From Rhabdornis inornatus (lineage: Eukaryota > Chordata > Aves > Passeriformes > Rhabdornithidae), in the NCBI GenBank assembly GCA_013397075.1, contig VWZS01000638.1, positions 756,847-820,846 on the forward strand: 64,000 bases of DNA, written 5' to 3'. The translations under genes and the position numbers were made by a program. This document shows positions 34,401-46,326 of the stretch, piece by piece. The first letter of the stretch is position 1. Each line of letters starts with the position of its first letter. Under the pieces are notes generated by a model that was given only the letters and a program-made list of their open reading frames with translations, did not search any database and was not told where the DNA came from.

Positions 34401-37400
34401 GTTAATGCAAAGTGGAATAGAAAAAAATTGCTGACAAAAGCAAAAAGATTGCATGACAAAAGCCAGCACAATGACACAAGAGCTGCATGCCTGTCCGGTT
34501 TTGGGTCTCAGAGAAGTTCACACCCGTTGAATGGTAATGAAAAAAGAAACTCCCTGGAAAAGTCAGTAGGAATAGACTCAAGAGGAAATTAACTACAGAA
34601 TTTCTCTTGAGAAAGAAACCTAGAGTGAAAGCTTCTGCAGTGTTTTTGACCCTGTTGAGCTTGGAGATGCTCACCTTAGGATCCTGATAGCAAAGTACTC
34701 AGCACGAGCAGGATCCAGAAAAACCAAGCAGGTGTAGTCCTCTTTCACACTGCCAAGAAAAGCCAAAAGCATTGATTGCTGACCTGCTGCCCTTCGAGGC
34801 TAACTCACTGTGTCAAATGTGCTCCACAACACATCCCTGAAACTAGAGGTGATCCAGGCACCTCTGCCAGACTTGGCTGATGGCTGAAAGCAAGGGAAAA
34901 CCCACCAGAAGCACTGGCTTTTTGCACTGATGCCCATCCCACACAGAGACAAGGCATATGTGGCTCCTGACCAAAGAAGTCAGAATTACCATTGGCAGGC
35001 AACCTGGACCGCAGAGCTCCTTTGAATGCAAGAGAGTGAAAGCCACCTACACCCTCCATCCATACTCCTCGTGCTGGCTTCTCCAGTCAGGCCTGGTTTA
35101 TAGTGATCTTCTTTCTTCCAGTGGAGGGACAGTGTCAGAGCAGTGCTCATCATCCCCTGAATCCACCAGGCAACACTGACTTCAGTGCTTCTGACTCACT
35201 GACTTGAGTCACACGAGTGTCAGGACTGACACTGTGCCCACGAATGGTTTGTTGGACTAAGAGGGAAGAGAACTCTCCAGAGTGACCAGGAGATTACCTA
35301 AAGCTCCTAGTTTTGACACTGCCTGTGAGATCCTCAGGGACATCAAGAGAAGAAGAGGAAATGCCCTTATTGTGAGAAAATTTATGATAAAACATTACTA
35401 TCTAATATATGATCAACTTAAAAAAAAATCTAAAATTTAATGATGGGAATTTTCTTGCCTTCCTGATTAAGCCCATTTACAGTTCTTTCAGGTTGATGGT
35501 TTAGCCATAAACTGGGGCATATGTACTTGGGGACACTTCTTGGTTGTTTCTTTGAATTCCATTGTTTACTTATTTGTTACAGAAACAAAGAACAATAAAC
35601 AACAGGGTAAAGAGCCACATGTTTTGGAGTGGAGCAACAGCCATAGACCCATCAGAACTGAGATGGATTCTCTGAGGATCTGTCTCACTCACTTTTAGAA
35701 AAATCCCTGCTTTCCCACTTTTCCTTGAAGCTGCATGCTAGACGAGGGAAGGATTAATTAGCTGATGTTTCTAAAGCTCTTTGAAGATGAAAAGTGTTAT
35801 TTTTATTTTCAAGTCTCACCAAGTGGAAAAAAAAAATAAAAAAAAAAAAGGCCAGAGAAAGACTTCTGCTGTTTCCTACAGAGAGAGGTCTCAGGACTGA
35901 GTTCCTGTATAGAGACTCTCCTCCAACACCATATATTAACCAGCAAGCCATCACCAGAGCTCTTCCTCTGGACCATGCACTAACAGGGGCTCTGCCCAGC
36001 TGCCTATTTTCGGGAACATGTAGAACTCAACACCACTGAGACCTCTCCCCCTGCATCAAATTTGTTGAATTTGTTCACCAGATTCAAAACTTAAGGGGAA
36101 TGAAGCAGCTGTGTGATCACACACACTTCGTTTTTTTGGAAAAGCTGACTAAAAGCAAATGAGGAAGGCCCTTGAATACAGATGCAGAGTGTCCAGCTAC
36201 CCAGAACCCTTGTAGGCTATTTTTTCCTGAAGTGGGACTTACAGAAGTGATTTATCTTTCTTAAACACTTTGTACCTCCTTTTGGACTTTCTGTATGTCT
36301 CTATTTTCCTCCTCTTTGGCATCACGAGGATGCACTCAAGCAGCAGATGCTTGCTGTGGGGATGACCAGGATCCCCTGGCAGCTGAAGAGCAACAAGAAG
36401 CTTACAGGTAGGGTGCCCTGCCCTAGGAAGACAAAAATAGCAAGAAGACAGACGGGATTGCAATGTATTAGTCAAGCTGTGCTTAACACCCAAGACAAGG
36501 ATGACAATGAGCTGTTACAGGTCAGGCCTGAAATGAGCTGGAAAGCAAGAAGGGAAAGACTCTGGTGTGTAGCCCATTTACAGCTCCTTCAACCCTGTGA
36601 TCTCATAAAAATTTCACCACCACGAAATATAAACAGAATGCTTGCTCTGAGTTATCCTGTTAGGTAACACTGAATATTCATCTCACTGATGCCTAAGGTC
36701 CAGCACCAGATATGTTCCTTCTTCCTGACCAAGCAGAGCTGGCAGGACCTGTCCTGAGCCTGCTTTCACCAGAATTCCTCTCCCTGCTCTCAGCTCAGCA
36801 AGGCACAATGCACAAGAGCTGAGAGGTCCTGCAGAAAAAAACAGCCATCTGGTGAAGGGGCAGGAAGAACCAGTTAAAAACAGAGTAGCACCACCATATG
36901 GAGAAAATAATTCAGTTGGGCAGTGTAGGAAGAAGCAAACCCTATTATAATAATTGTGTTGCCAAGTGATGTTGCAGACTTGTTTTTCCCCTCACGGCTT
37001 CTGCACTGATTAAGAACAGAGCTTCCCCCATAATATGGCACAATCCCCACAGCAAGATCAAACTGTTCCACCAAGTGACTTGTGGGAATATCAGGTTAAT
37101 ACCGAAATGTCCACAGCATGAACTCAGCACGGAGACAGGAGCATTGCACCCCCCTACCACCTTGCTATGCTTCTATTCTGAGTTAAAACAACAAGACTTT
37201 GGGATAAGCCAACCTGGTTCAGCTGGATGGCACCCCAAGGAAAGCTGACTCAGCAGAGGAGGCAATTACACTAGTGACAAGCTAGATTTGGAAAACTTCT
37301 GGCCCACCAAACCAAAGGACAGGGTAGCAAAACCTACTTGGGGCTAAGGCGCCTCTCTTCCTACACATAGGAATTCTGCCCCTCCTGTAATCATCCATAT

Positions 37401-38023
37401 ATTCAGAACAGAGTAACTTAATAAAGCCCTGATTATGAACAGGTCCTCCTAGAACAGCCCCCCTTCTTCAAGCTGTTGATAAAAATGTGCCAGGTGTGGC
37501 AACTCCAGAAGTACTCCTTCCTCTGCAGCCTGAAGGTGACTCCTGCCTGAGGAACACACTAATTCCTCCACAGGACCCATTACTACTTGGGCTCCCAGGG
37601 TCCTGCAATCAAATTATCATCACTAAGTGCTAACTGTGCAAACGCTGAGTTTCCAAGGTCCCTCCCTGGCTCTCCTGGTCACAGTGGCAGTGCCCCTGTT
37701 GGGAATACATTGGGCAAGGGACCCACCTCCACTGCTGCTCCCTGCCCTCTCTCCACAGTGCCCCAGGCAGCAGTGCAAAGCGAGGTGCTGGCACCATCTC
37801 CTTAGCACATGCTGCTGCTGAGCCCGGCACACCAGGCAGAACAGATGACTATGCCAGGCTAACTCTGGGGCAAGGACAGATCTGGATGTCAAGACAGCCA
37901 CCCCACTTTTTCCTTTGTTTCCAACCCCCACCCCCCACCCTTACCCCTTTCTTCCTTTTCATCCTTTCCCATGCTGTGGCTTTCCACTGGCTGCATTTAT
38001 TTCCAGAGACATGCATGCTTGTA

Positions 38024-38059
38024 AACAGAGAGATTTCCTTGAACAGAGAGATTTCCTTG
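38024..38059. repeat. Perfect 18-bp tandem duplication
   Basis: The unit AACAGAGAGATTTCCTTG occurs twice, end to end, without a mismatch (38024-38041 and 38042-38059). Perfect identity suggests a recent event. Confidence 0.95.
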
Positions 38060-38236
38060 CTTGAGCAGTCTTGCAGCTTCCATCCAAAATGGACAAACCC
38101 ACTCATGTCTCCAAGGGCGTGGAAGACAGAGAGGGGAAACACAGCCTCTTGCTGCAGACATCTTTCCCAAGAAAGCAAAATCCCAGACTGAGGCCAGTTA
38201 ACATATTAGTCATTAATTCTGGATAAAAGGAAACAT

Positions 38237-38365
38237 ATTTGCATGGCCCTGCTTAGACAAGACTGAAATCTCAACATGCCCCTCCCCCCTCCCTGCTCTC
38301 CTTTAATACCTTATTAATATTATACGGCAGCACAAGCCAACATGCAAATAGAGCTCTATGCAAAT
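38237..38365. promoter_or_regulatory. Cluster of three POU octamer sites (candidate enhancer)
   Basis: ATTTGCAT at 38237-38244 is the reverse complement of the octamer ATGCAAAT, which then appears at 38342-38349 and 38358-38365. The last two are spaced 16 bp start to start. Between them and the first site lie a C-rich tract and AT-rich TTAATATTAT elements. POU-family factors bind the octamer; enhancer activity here is inference. Confidence 0.45.
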
Positions 38366-39224
38366 ACAGCTCAACACAAAGACAGCTGCACTTGGTTCAC
38401 TGCGTTACTGCAACTCCAGAGGAATAGCCAGGGGAAAAATAAATCATATAGATGATAGAGAAAGCATGTCTTAGCTTCCAGATTTCCAGGGAGAAAGCCA
38501 TGTGTGCATGTCTGCCAGGGCAGAGTTTACCAAGTTTCATCAAGGAGATAAGGTAGTTAATACTTTGCTTAATTAGAGGCTGCAATGTTCTCTTTGGGAT
38601 GCTGAGAGGATTGCCCTCTTAAGTATCTAAGGCTCTGTCTTGCAAAACCTAATTCTAAAGTGGACTTGGAAGTACAGCTCTGCCCACTTAAAGGAATAGA
38701 GTCAGCTTTCCTGTACATTATTTCTCTGTTTAGTGTTTCACATCAGATATACTTAGTTTCTAGACAGAAGCCTTGTTACAGGTTTTCCCCAAAGTGCCAG
38801 CTTGCAAACAGAAACCCTGAATTTGAAAGTCAATCACTTCCATTCCTTCCCTAGCACTGCTACCAGCATTGCATTAATTGCTGCTGGCAATCAACAGGTC
38901 CCCAGGTGTAACATTAACAAGGGGCAGAAGTATTTAAACCGAAAGTGTTGAAGACAATGAACAGAATGAAAATTTTACTTCGACACATTTGTTGTCTGGC
39001 CCTTGGAGCAGGATCTAGATAGATCAAGCGTGCTCTCAGAGCTGCTGGTAACTACCCTAGCTGCCCGCAAGCCAAATGAAGTTCCATTTGACTCCATCTG
39101 TGAGAAGCCAGCCAGCAGGCCAGTCCTTAGGGTGTGGGTGGTATCAGAAAGACTCAAGCATTTCCCATTTCCATGAAGACAGCTGTTGGATTTTCAGAAA
39201 CTTTAATATATCCAGGTAAGGCAA

Positions 39225-39350
39225 GTCCAAATTTATTAATCCCACTTTATGGCTGGGAAGACTAGGAGATGTAGCAGAAAAATAATTACAAGTTCACAGA
39301 AGCAAACAAGGAAACAACTTCCTTTGTCCCAGCCTTGTATGTTAGCCAAA
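39225..39350 (+). repeat. Possible MIR-type SINE remnant
   Basis: The plus strand shows attaatcccactttatggctg followed by ggaagactaggagatgtag and tacaagttcacagaagcaaa. These resemble the MIR blocks attatccccattttacagatg, ggaaactgaggcacag and caaggtcacacagc. It is short and diverged. Confidence 0.4.
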
Positions 39351-41478
39351 GATACAAGTACCAAGTTTACTAGTAATGCATATCACTGCAATTGGTGACC
39401 TTGCATTCAGAAATTCTTCTCGGCTGTAAAGGACATCTGAGAACAGATTAAGGACACTTGGAGCACTTTTTAGAACAAGCAGTCCAAGGAATGTGATTTT
39501 TGTTGAAGAAGTACTTGGAAATGAGGTTCCCAGCTGGAAAACTCATCTGCTAGAAATGGCAAAGGAACAAGGGCATCTGTCTTGCCCAATAAATACTGAA
39601 ACAACATGTCCCTGCTCTTAGCATAGGAACCATGAGTCTCCAAGGAGCTGGAGTACAGGGAATAACTGAGCAGAACACCTTGCATCCCTTATTGGCATCT
39701 CTTACAGCTGACACCACTTTATCAGCGAGCCTGAAGGAAGGGCTTGCAGAAGTTACCTCTACATACTTCTTCCAGGTACTGTGTTTTAGATTTTTTTGCA
39801 AGTAGCAACTTCAAAATGAGAGAGAGAGAAGAAGGTTACAAAGCAATATAACAATTGAAATATTTACAAAGCAACATCCTGTCTCTGGTGATCACTGATT
39901 CAAGCCCAAGATGTGTTACTTTGCTGTTAACTGTTCTCCATCTATTATCCCACATACTGTTTTTTATTACAGATAATGCCATAGATCCATACCTGCTCCA
40001 TAGGCAGGGCTTTTATTTATAAATATCCATAGGCAGACATCTGGCATATAGCAACACATCAGAAAGGGCCTCAACAATTTTATTTTTATTTTTAAATTTC
40101 AGTGGTACCAGTCTTTTAGCATTTTTCCTTCTTTATGTAACTGGGAAAGGGCTGAGGTGAGAAGGATCCCACACAGAAAAAGAGCTGGCTTGCAATGCAG
40201 AAGAATGAAAGTACTGCTAAGAAAATGAGAAGACAGCTGGCTGCCACAAAGGGTGCCAGACCTCGTGTCTAAAATTAAAGAATCTCATGTTCTGAGGAAA
40301 GCACCTAGTCTTGCCCTTGAGTAGAAAATTAAAAAGCAAAAACTGGAGCACACCACACATATTACCACTAAAAAATAAAAACCCAATAAAAAACCTTACA
40401 CAACCTGGGATCCAGATTGAACCCTACACATGTTGGTAGGTCCTGGCAGGCTTTATTCTTCAGTGCTTAGTTTCAAGACCTGAACGAATGGAGATCAAAA
40501 AATGGCTGGTGAATGGCCAAGAGCTGGACCCACCTTACAAGAATAGTCACTCCTGGTAGCACACTTGGGCAGCCCTAGAAAGGCCAAAGCCAAGACAGTC
40601 ATAGGGCTGGCTTAGACCTAGATACAGTCTCTCCAGACCATGCAAGACAAAAAAGAAAACAGAAATTTTACCCCTGCTCCAACACTGGTCATGCTACCAA
40701 ACTTCCCACCCTCCCTGCCTGCATCCCCAGCAGGAGCTTAACTGTTCTGGATTGGAGGAAGACATCCTGACTAACAGAGATGAGTAACAAAAAAGGTACC
40801 AATACAGGAAACTCCAGTGCAGATCTAGTCTGACATCAAGAGCAAGTACCACCTGCAGACTTGGAGTCTCACCTCCATGCAAAGCTCAGGGAATCACACC
40901 CCAGCCTGGCTGTGGTGGTTTCCAGACACATCTCCTCCTGGTGGCACTGCTGTTTTAGCCAGTCTCTGCCCCAAACCCCAGACTGCTCTGCTGCTTATGA
41001 CAAGCTGGTACAAATTCTCAGCGGATCACGGGAGGGTACAGCAGCTCTGATGCACCAGGAGGTAAGATGGGGAGAGGGAGGCAGCAGTGCTCAGGCAGCC
41101 GCTGTCAGCAAAGGTCAGGCCCCAAGAAGACAACTTGGTAAGCTCAGGACCAAGCTACCACACACAGGTATGTAAAAATCATGCCAGGGCAACAAGCAGA
41201 GTGACAGAGATCAAAGTGGGGGAACACATTGCAGGCCCATGGCTCATTTCTCCTACGCTCCTGGCACCGTGGTCTTTCAGGTGGTGCTCGGTGGTTTGGA
41301 CATTAATTGCAGATGAAGGGTATTTTCTCGCTCATGAAAGCAAAACCCCCCCAGAAGGCAGCCTGCCAGAGCAGGCTGTGATTCACCCAGCACCCAGAGG
41401 AGGGACTGGCAGAGGCATGTACCTCATAAGGGATCCCAGACTTTGTGCTGTCCGCTGTCCTCACCTGCGGAGCTGCGG

Positions 41479-41499
41479 AGCTCGCCAGGGAGGCGAGCT
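41479..41499. repeat. Perfect inverted repeat in a CpG pocket
   Basis: AGCTCGCC at 41479-41486 pairs with GGCGAGCT at 41492-41499 around a five-base AGGGA loop. It is preceded by a direct repeat of TGCGGAGC. It is a small DNA/RNA hairpin, and no gene is associated. Confidence 0.8.
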
Positions 41500-41793
41500 T
41501 GGCTTTTCATATTAATGCATAGTAAATTAAATCTCTTTCTTTTTAGAAGGAAGAGAGGAATTTCATCACCTCTCCAGTTTCCCAGCACTTGCATTTTGAA
41601 TGTGTTTCCTACCAACAGCACCAACAATGCCTTTCATGTTCAGAAGGCAAAGAACAGCGCTGAGAGGGAAATGGAAAATTTACCACTCCTGATCAGGTAA
41701 CAAATATGGGAGAAAAACATCCCTGCCAAACAGTCAGAAGCACTTTAGAGAAAAATCTCTCATGCTTTACCAACCTCTTCCCAGATTGCTTCC

Positions 41794-41796
<3 letters not shown>

Positions 41797-41829
<33 letters not shown>
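41797..41829 (+). repeat. Uninterrupted poly-A tract of 33
   Basis: Thirty-three adenines follow tccatt and are followed by taaaaatcaat. The upstream 280 bp has no recognised coding or SINE content, so retroposition is not demonstrated. The length may be imprecise because homopolymers are prone to sequencing error. Confidence 0.9.
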
Positions 41830-41831
<2 letters not shown>

Positions 41832-44800
41832 AAAATCAATCCTCTGTCATTGATGGAATTTTTAAAAATTAGTTTTGCACCTACTTTTCTTGAATTGCTT
41901 TAACACTGACTCGGGAGTTCACATACTACTCCAGTCTTTGCAGATTTTCTTTCAGACATATTTTCCCCCTGGCTCAGGGCCAAGCCCTGGTATTCTTTTT
42001 ACTTGGGGGAAGTCCTCAGGAAAGTCTGTCACAGATTTGTTTCAAATTATGGGTCTTTGCCTGTAAAGATTCATCTCTTCCCATCACTGACTAACACATG
42101 AAAACAATCAAGATCTGCTTGTTGGGAATTTGGCAGGATCACAGAAATTACCTATCTGTGGCAACCTTGGCTGCAACAGGCTGTGAAATAACCTTCACAC
42201 TCCATGGGTCAAACTGCAAGAAGCCACCTGAGAATTCATGTACACTGTTATCGATATTAATATAAGAATCAACACTTATTTCCCCTGTTCCTGTTTTCCT
42301 GGAAGCTATGATGACAAGGTCCCAGTCTGCAGCTCCATTTGCTCATCTGGTGGGCAACCAGCAGAAGGTGGAAGCAGATCTTCTCCCCTGCTCCCCATCC
42401 TGCTATGCCCCTGCCCAGTCACCCCCAGCTCAAAGTCGCCGGAGGCCTTGGTTCTTATCATGAAATGTTCTGCCAAATCAAATGTAAACAAATGACATGC
42501 ACAGTTGACATGGCAACAAAGCAGCCCTGCACGCAACACAGCAGCATTTAACTCTGCCGGGCTGGGCACAAATTTGCAGAAAAAAGACCAGAGCATGCAG
42601 GAAACTGCAAAGGTAAAGGACAGAATCTTCTCTCCTTTCTCTAGATGCCTGGATAAATACACTGTTCAGCATCCAGGGGTTTGCTGAAAGAACAGCCAGA
42701 CCATCCTTTGCAAGATGTCTTCAAATTTCCAGGCAGTTTTGGGTGACATGAGAAGAACTCCAGAGTATCACTTGTGCTTATAGATCTCAAAGCCCCTCAC
42801 AAAGGAATCCAGCATTTTAGATTAGACTTTCCTACTGAAGACTGGCAGCATATCCCCCTTCCTTCATGACCCACCCTTGTCTACATGCCACTCACAGAAG
42901 CAGAGCCCAGGCATCCACCACACACACAACGATGATAAAAACCAGGAGAGAGGGTGAAAGGGCTCAGGGAAGGGATGCAGCAGCACAATGGTACAAACAC
43001 TTGGTATACAGTATTACATTCTTTTCCCCCTTTCTAATCTCCCACCAAAATACAGCTCTAGGCACACATATACATAATATAAGTTGTCAGAATAAAAGTT
43101 ACTACTGCACCCTGGACAGACTCACCCTGGACTGCACAGTTTCATCAGCTCCCTTATATTAAGTCAGATTCAATGGAAGCTTGGAGCCAAAGGTGGGTAT
43201 TTAACTGCAAGCACTTTGGTGCAGGGACTGCAACAGTGTGATTTGACACTGCTTTTCTCTACAGACCTCATAATCTTATAATTTGAGATGCCCAGGACAA
43301 TTTTCATGCTTTGACCTAACAAAAAAAACACCATGTGCTGCAAAACAGCATCTTTATCATGGTGGGAACACTGTTCCAGGTATGAGGGCCCAAATGCCCA
43401 CAGAGCCTGCACAGGGTGTAAATTCTTTGAAAACTTCAACACTGGGAAGCATCATTTTTGGAGCAAACTACTTTGGTTTCACCTCTCTGAGGAAGGCTTG
43501 CAATCTCTGAGTGCCCTTTCAGGCGAGCCTAGCAAGGCACTTCAAGTCTGCAAGGCAAAGCCCCTTTAAATAAAAGCAGCTGCTGATGTTAAGATAAGCA
43601 TCCAAGCAGTAAAAATAATGAAGCTGGCTCTTAAATAATGAGTGCTGATAGCCCCCTCTGCTTGCATTCCTAGTCTAATTACTTACATGGTTAGTTCAGC
43701 CCTATATGCCTTTCAAATGCTGCCATTTAAAAATGAAAGTTAAATCCACTTGGAGAGGACAAGAACTAATGGGAACTACAATGCGTGCACATTGCTGCCA
43801 GAGGTGAGGGTCCTGCCATGGGAGCCTTTCTCCTGCATCTCTACTTTCAACAGGAAAACACAATTTAAAAATCAAATGAGTTCCCAGCTTACAGATGGAA
43901 TAATAGCTCTTTAAGATGGAGGAATCTGCAGCTTTTGAGCTTGGGAATTCAAACTGTTGCCTAGCCCACGATACTGTGAAGCTTGGGTTATGGTGCTTAC
44001 ACCAGGGAAGGCAGGAGGAGCAGCTCCTGATGGTGGAACCATAGGCTCAGGACACAGCCCTGCTACTGCCCTTTGTTGGACCTCCTTTGGCTCTGCCCAG
44101 CTCCAGGAAGGCACCTGCAGCATCCTCACCCCATGTGGTCCATGTCCCAGTCACATGGACAGGCCACCACTGGGAACGGACATGTATGTGAAATCCTACC
44201 AGCACATCTAGAGGGCTCCTGGTACAGCTTCCGAGATCAAATTAGACAGGGTTAAGGGTTGCTGGGGGGAAGAATGAAAAGAAAAAAAGAAAATACAAAC
44301 CCCCAAGAATGGGACAGGACTGCACATACTGAAGGGGATGAAGAAACAGCAGGAAGAGGAGTGGATAATGGCTTTGGTGAAAAGGTCAGGGCCAAGAGTA
44401 CTGTCCCATCACCACAAGATGAGTGCCCACCTGAAGAAAGGCTGCAACCTCACAGGGTAGCACCCCAACTGGTATCTCATGTGCTTTTCCCATTTAGTTT
44501 GGCACCAACGTTTCGGCTCCAGAAGTAACAAATTCTTTCCTGAAAATTTATCACATGCCTTTGTACGAAGCTCCCAGAATAATTTTTAGACACTTATCTA
44601 ACAATATCTGCTTTTGCCTCAGTCATTAAAGAAATAAACAGAGGCTGGAAAAGAATCAGTATGGAAAAGGGGCCTCTACTTTGGAGGAACAACAGGACAA
44701 GGGAATGCTGCCCTGCCTCAGAGACAGGCTAGCGTGACAACAGTGATGGATTACGGAGAGGGATTGCTTCTCAAAATGACGTCCAATTACTCTTCATGCC

Positions 44801-46325
44801 CAATCAAATTGGTTTTAAGTTATCCCTCAAGTGAAAGAAGCATTCCTGACCTGGAAGAGAAGGCAGGGGCTTTCTGTGCAAATAAATAATTAGAGTTAAA
44901 CATAGGCTGATTGTGCAGTTGCTGGGGTCTATCAGAGAAGAAATGAAAAAAAGCAGCAGTAATGGATTGCTTTCTGTCTCACATCTGTGAGGATTTTTCC
45001 TGAGACCTGTAATTTATGACAGATTGTTTTTATCAGCCAGTAAACAATGATTTATAACATTAATAAGCAGCAATAGGTAAGTTCCCCAAATATGATTCCC
45101 CATAACAGGAATGGAAAAGATTTTCCTTTCTAATAGGAAGAGTGAATCTCAAAAAACATTAGCACCATCCAGTAACCACAAAAGCAAGTCCTGTATGCTT
45201 GTCAGAGACACAAACCCAGTTTGCAGCCTGCCTTTGTCCCCATCCCTGAGTGCCTGCCCCAGAGCAAGGAGGAGGGAAATGATGGTTGGGCTCACTCACG
45301 CATACAAGTGCACGGAACAAGGGCTCCTGGCTTGTAGTGTGCTTGGGTATATGCTATGACTTTTGGAAATTAAGCACCAGCTATACATCTATGCTGCTGG
45401 ATGTATTCATTGCAGGCACTACATGTCTTCACTGCCAGTCTTCCTGCAACTAATAACTCCAGAATGACCCTGACCACTTCAAGAAGGGATATCAAGGAGA
45501 GCCTGACAATTTCTTTTCTTTTACAACCTAGATTTGGAATAAATGGCTTGGAGGAATCCAGAATAACTCCACTTGCCTTTTTCTCACAAGTCCTCACAAA
45601 TTTCATACCTACAAAAAGCACCTGCAACCAGCCAAGAGGTCAGACATAAAATACAGTCGTTAATGAAGATGTGCCTCTACTTCCAGAACACAATTCATTA
45701 GGAGAGGAGTGAAGGGAAGGACAAAGAGAAGGAAATCAAATGCACCTCCCTTAATGTTCAACAGTATTCTATGAGTCCAGTTCTGGGGAATATGAGTAGT
45801 AAATTGCTGAGCGACTTTCTAATCTAATTATTTCACTTGCAATTCAAATTATTTTCCAATTAAAACCAAGTTAATACATTCTGAAATGTAAATCAGACTC
45901 TATTACCTTCTTTTAATTGCTATGCCAAAACTATTCCCCTTTTCCCCTTAATTGATAGCAGTCAGGGGGAGATTTCCACACAATCTCTTGCAGTCCTGTA
46001 GGGTTACCTCATACTGGCCTTGCCGGTCTCACCATCCTTCGCCTCTGCCCTTGTTTCCACCACAGCGGAGGCGGATGCTCTCTGCTTAATAAAGCAAAAA
46101 GCCTAGAAAAAAAGGCAGAGGAACAGCTCTTTTCTCCCCGCCTGATGGCAAAGGCACAAAGGCACAGACAAAAGGTTTCCATCAAGTGCCAGTGCCAGCT
46201 CTTGCCCTAGAAACAAGGTGTTTGTCCCTGGTCGGTGAGACCAGACAGCCCTGGTGCAGCACACACAGCAAGTTCCTGTGGCTTCACTTCTCCTCTTCTC
46301 CTGCACTTGATGGCTGCCTTCGTTC

Positions 46326-46326
46326 N
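46326..46326. other. Ambiguous base (N)
   Basis: A single N occurs in ttcgttcNaggaaat. It is an unresolved base call in non-coding sequence, not a scaffold gap. Confidence 1.

Larger units (their letters stand above)
26931..38200. other. Intronic sequence without genes, second block
   Basis: Outside the listed repeats no gene is seen. An A-rich tract lies at 35827-35849. The segment 28800-29110 has a moderately GC-rich, possibly repeat-derived composition ending in ctagtgattctatgag, which hints at a CR1-type end, but I could not align it convincingly. Confidence 0.65.

Noticed and set aside
41400..41800. Processed retrogene ending in the 33-base poly-A
   Set aside because: No coding similarity or ordered 3' UTR features could be recognised upstream. 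It is kept only as a low-interest observation.
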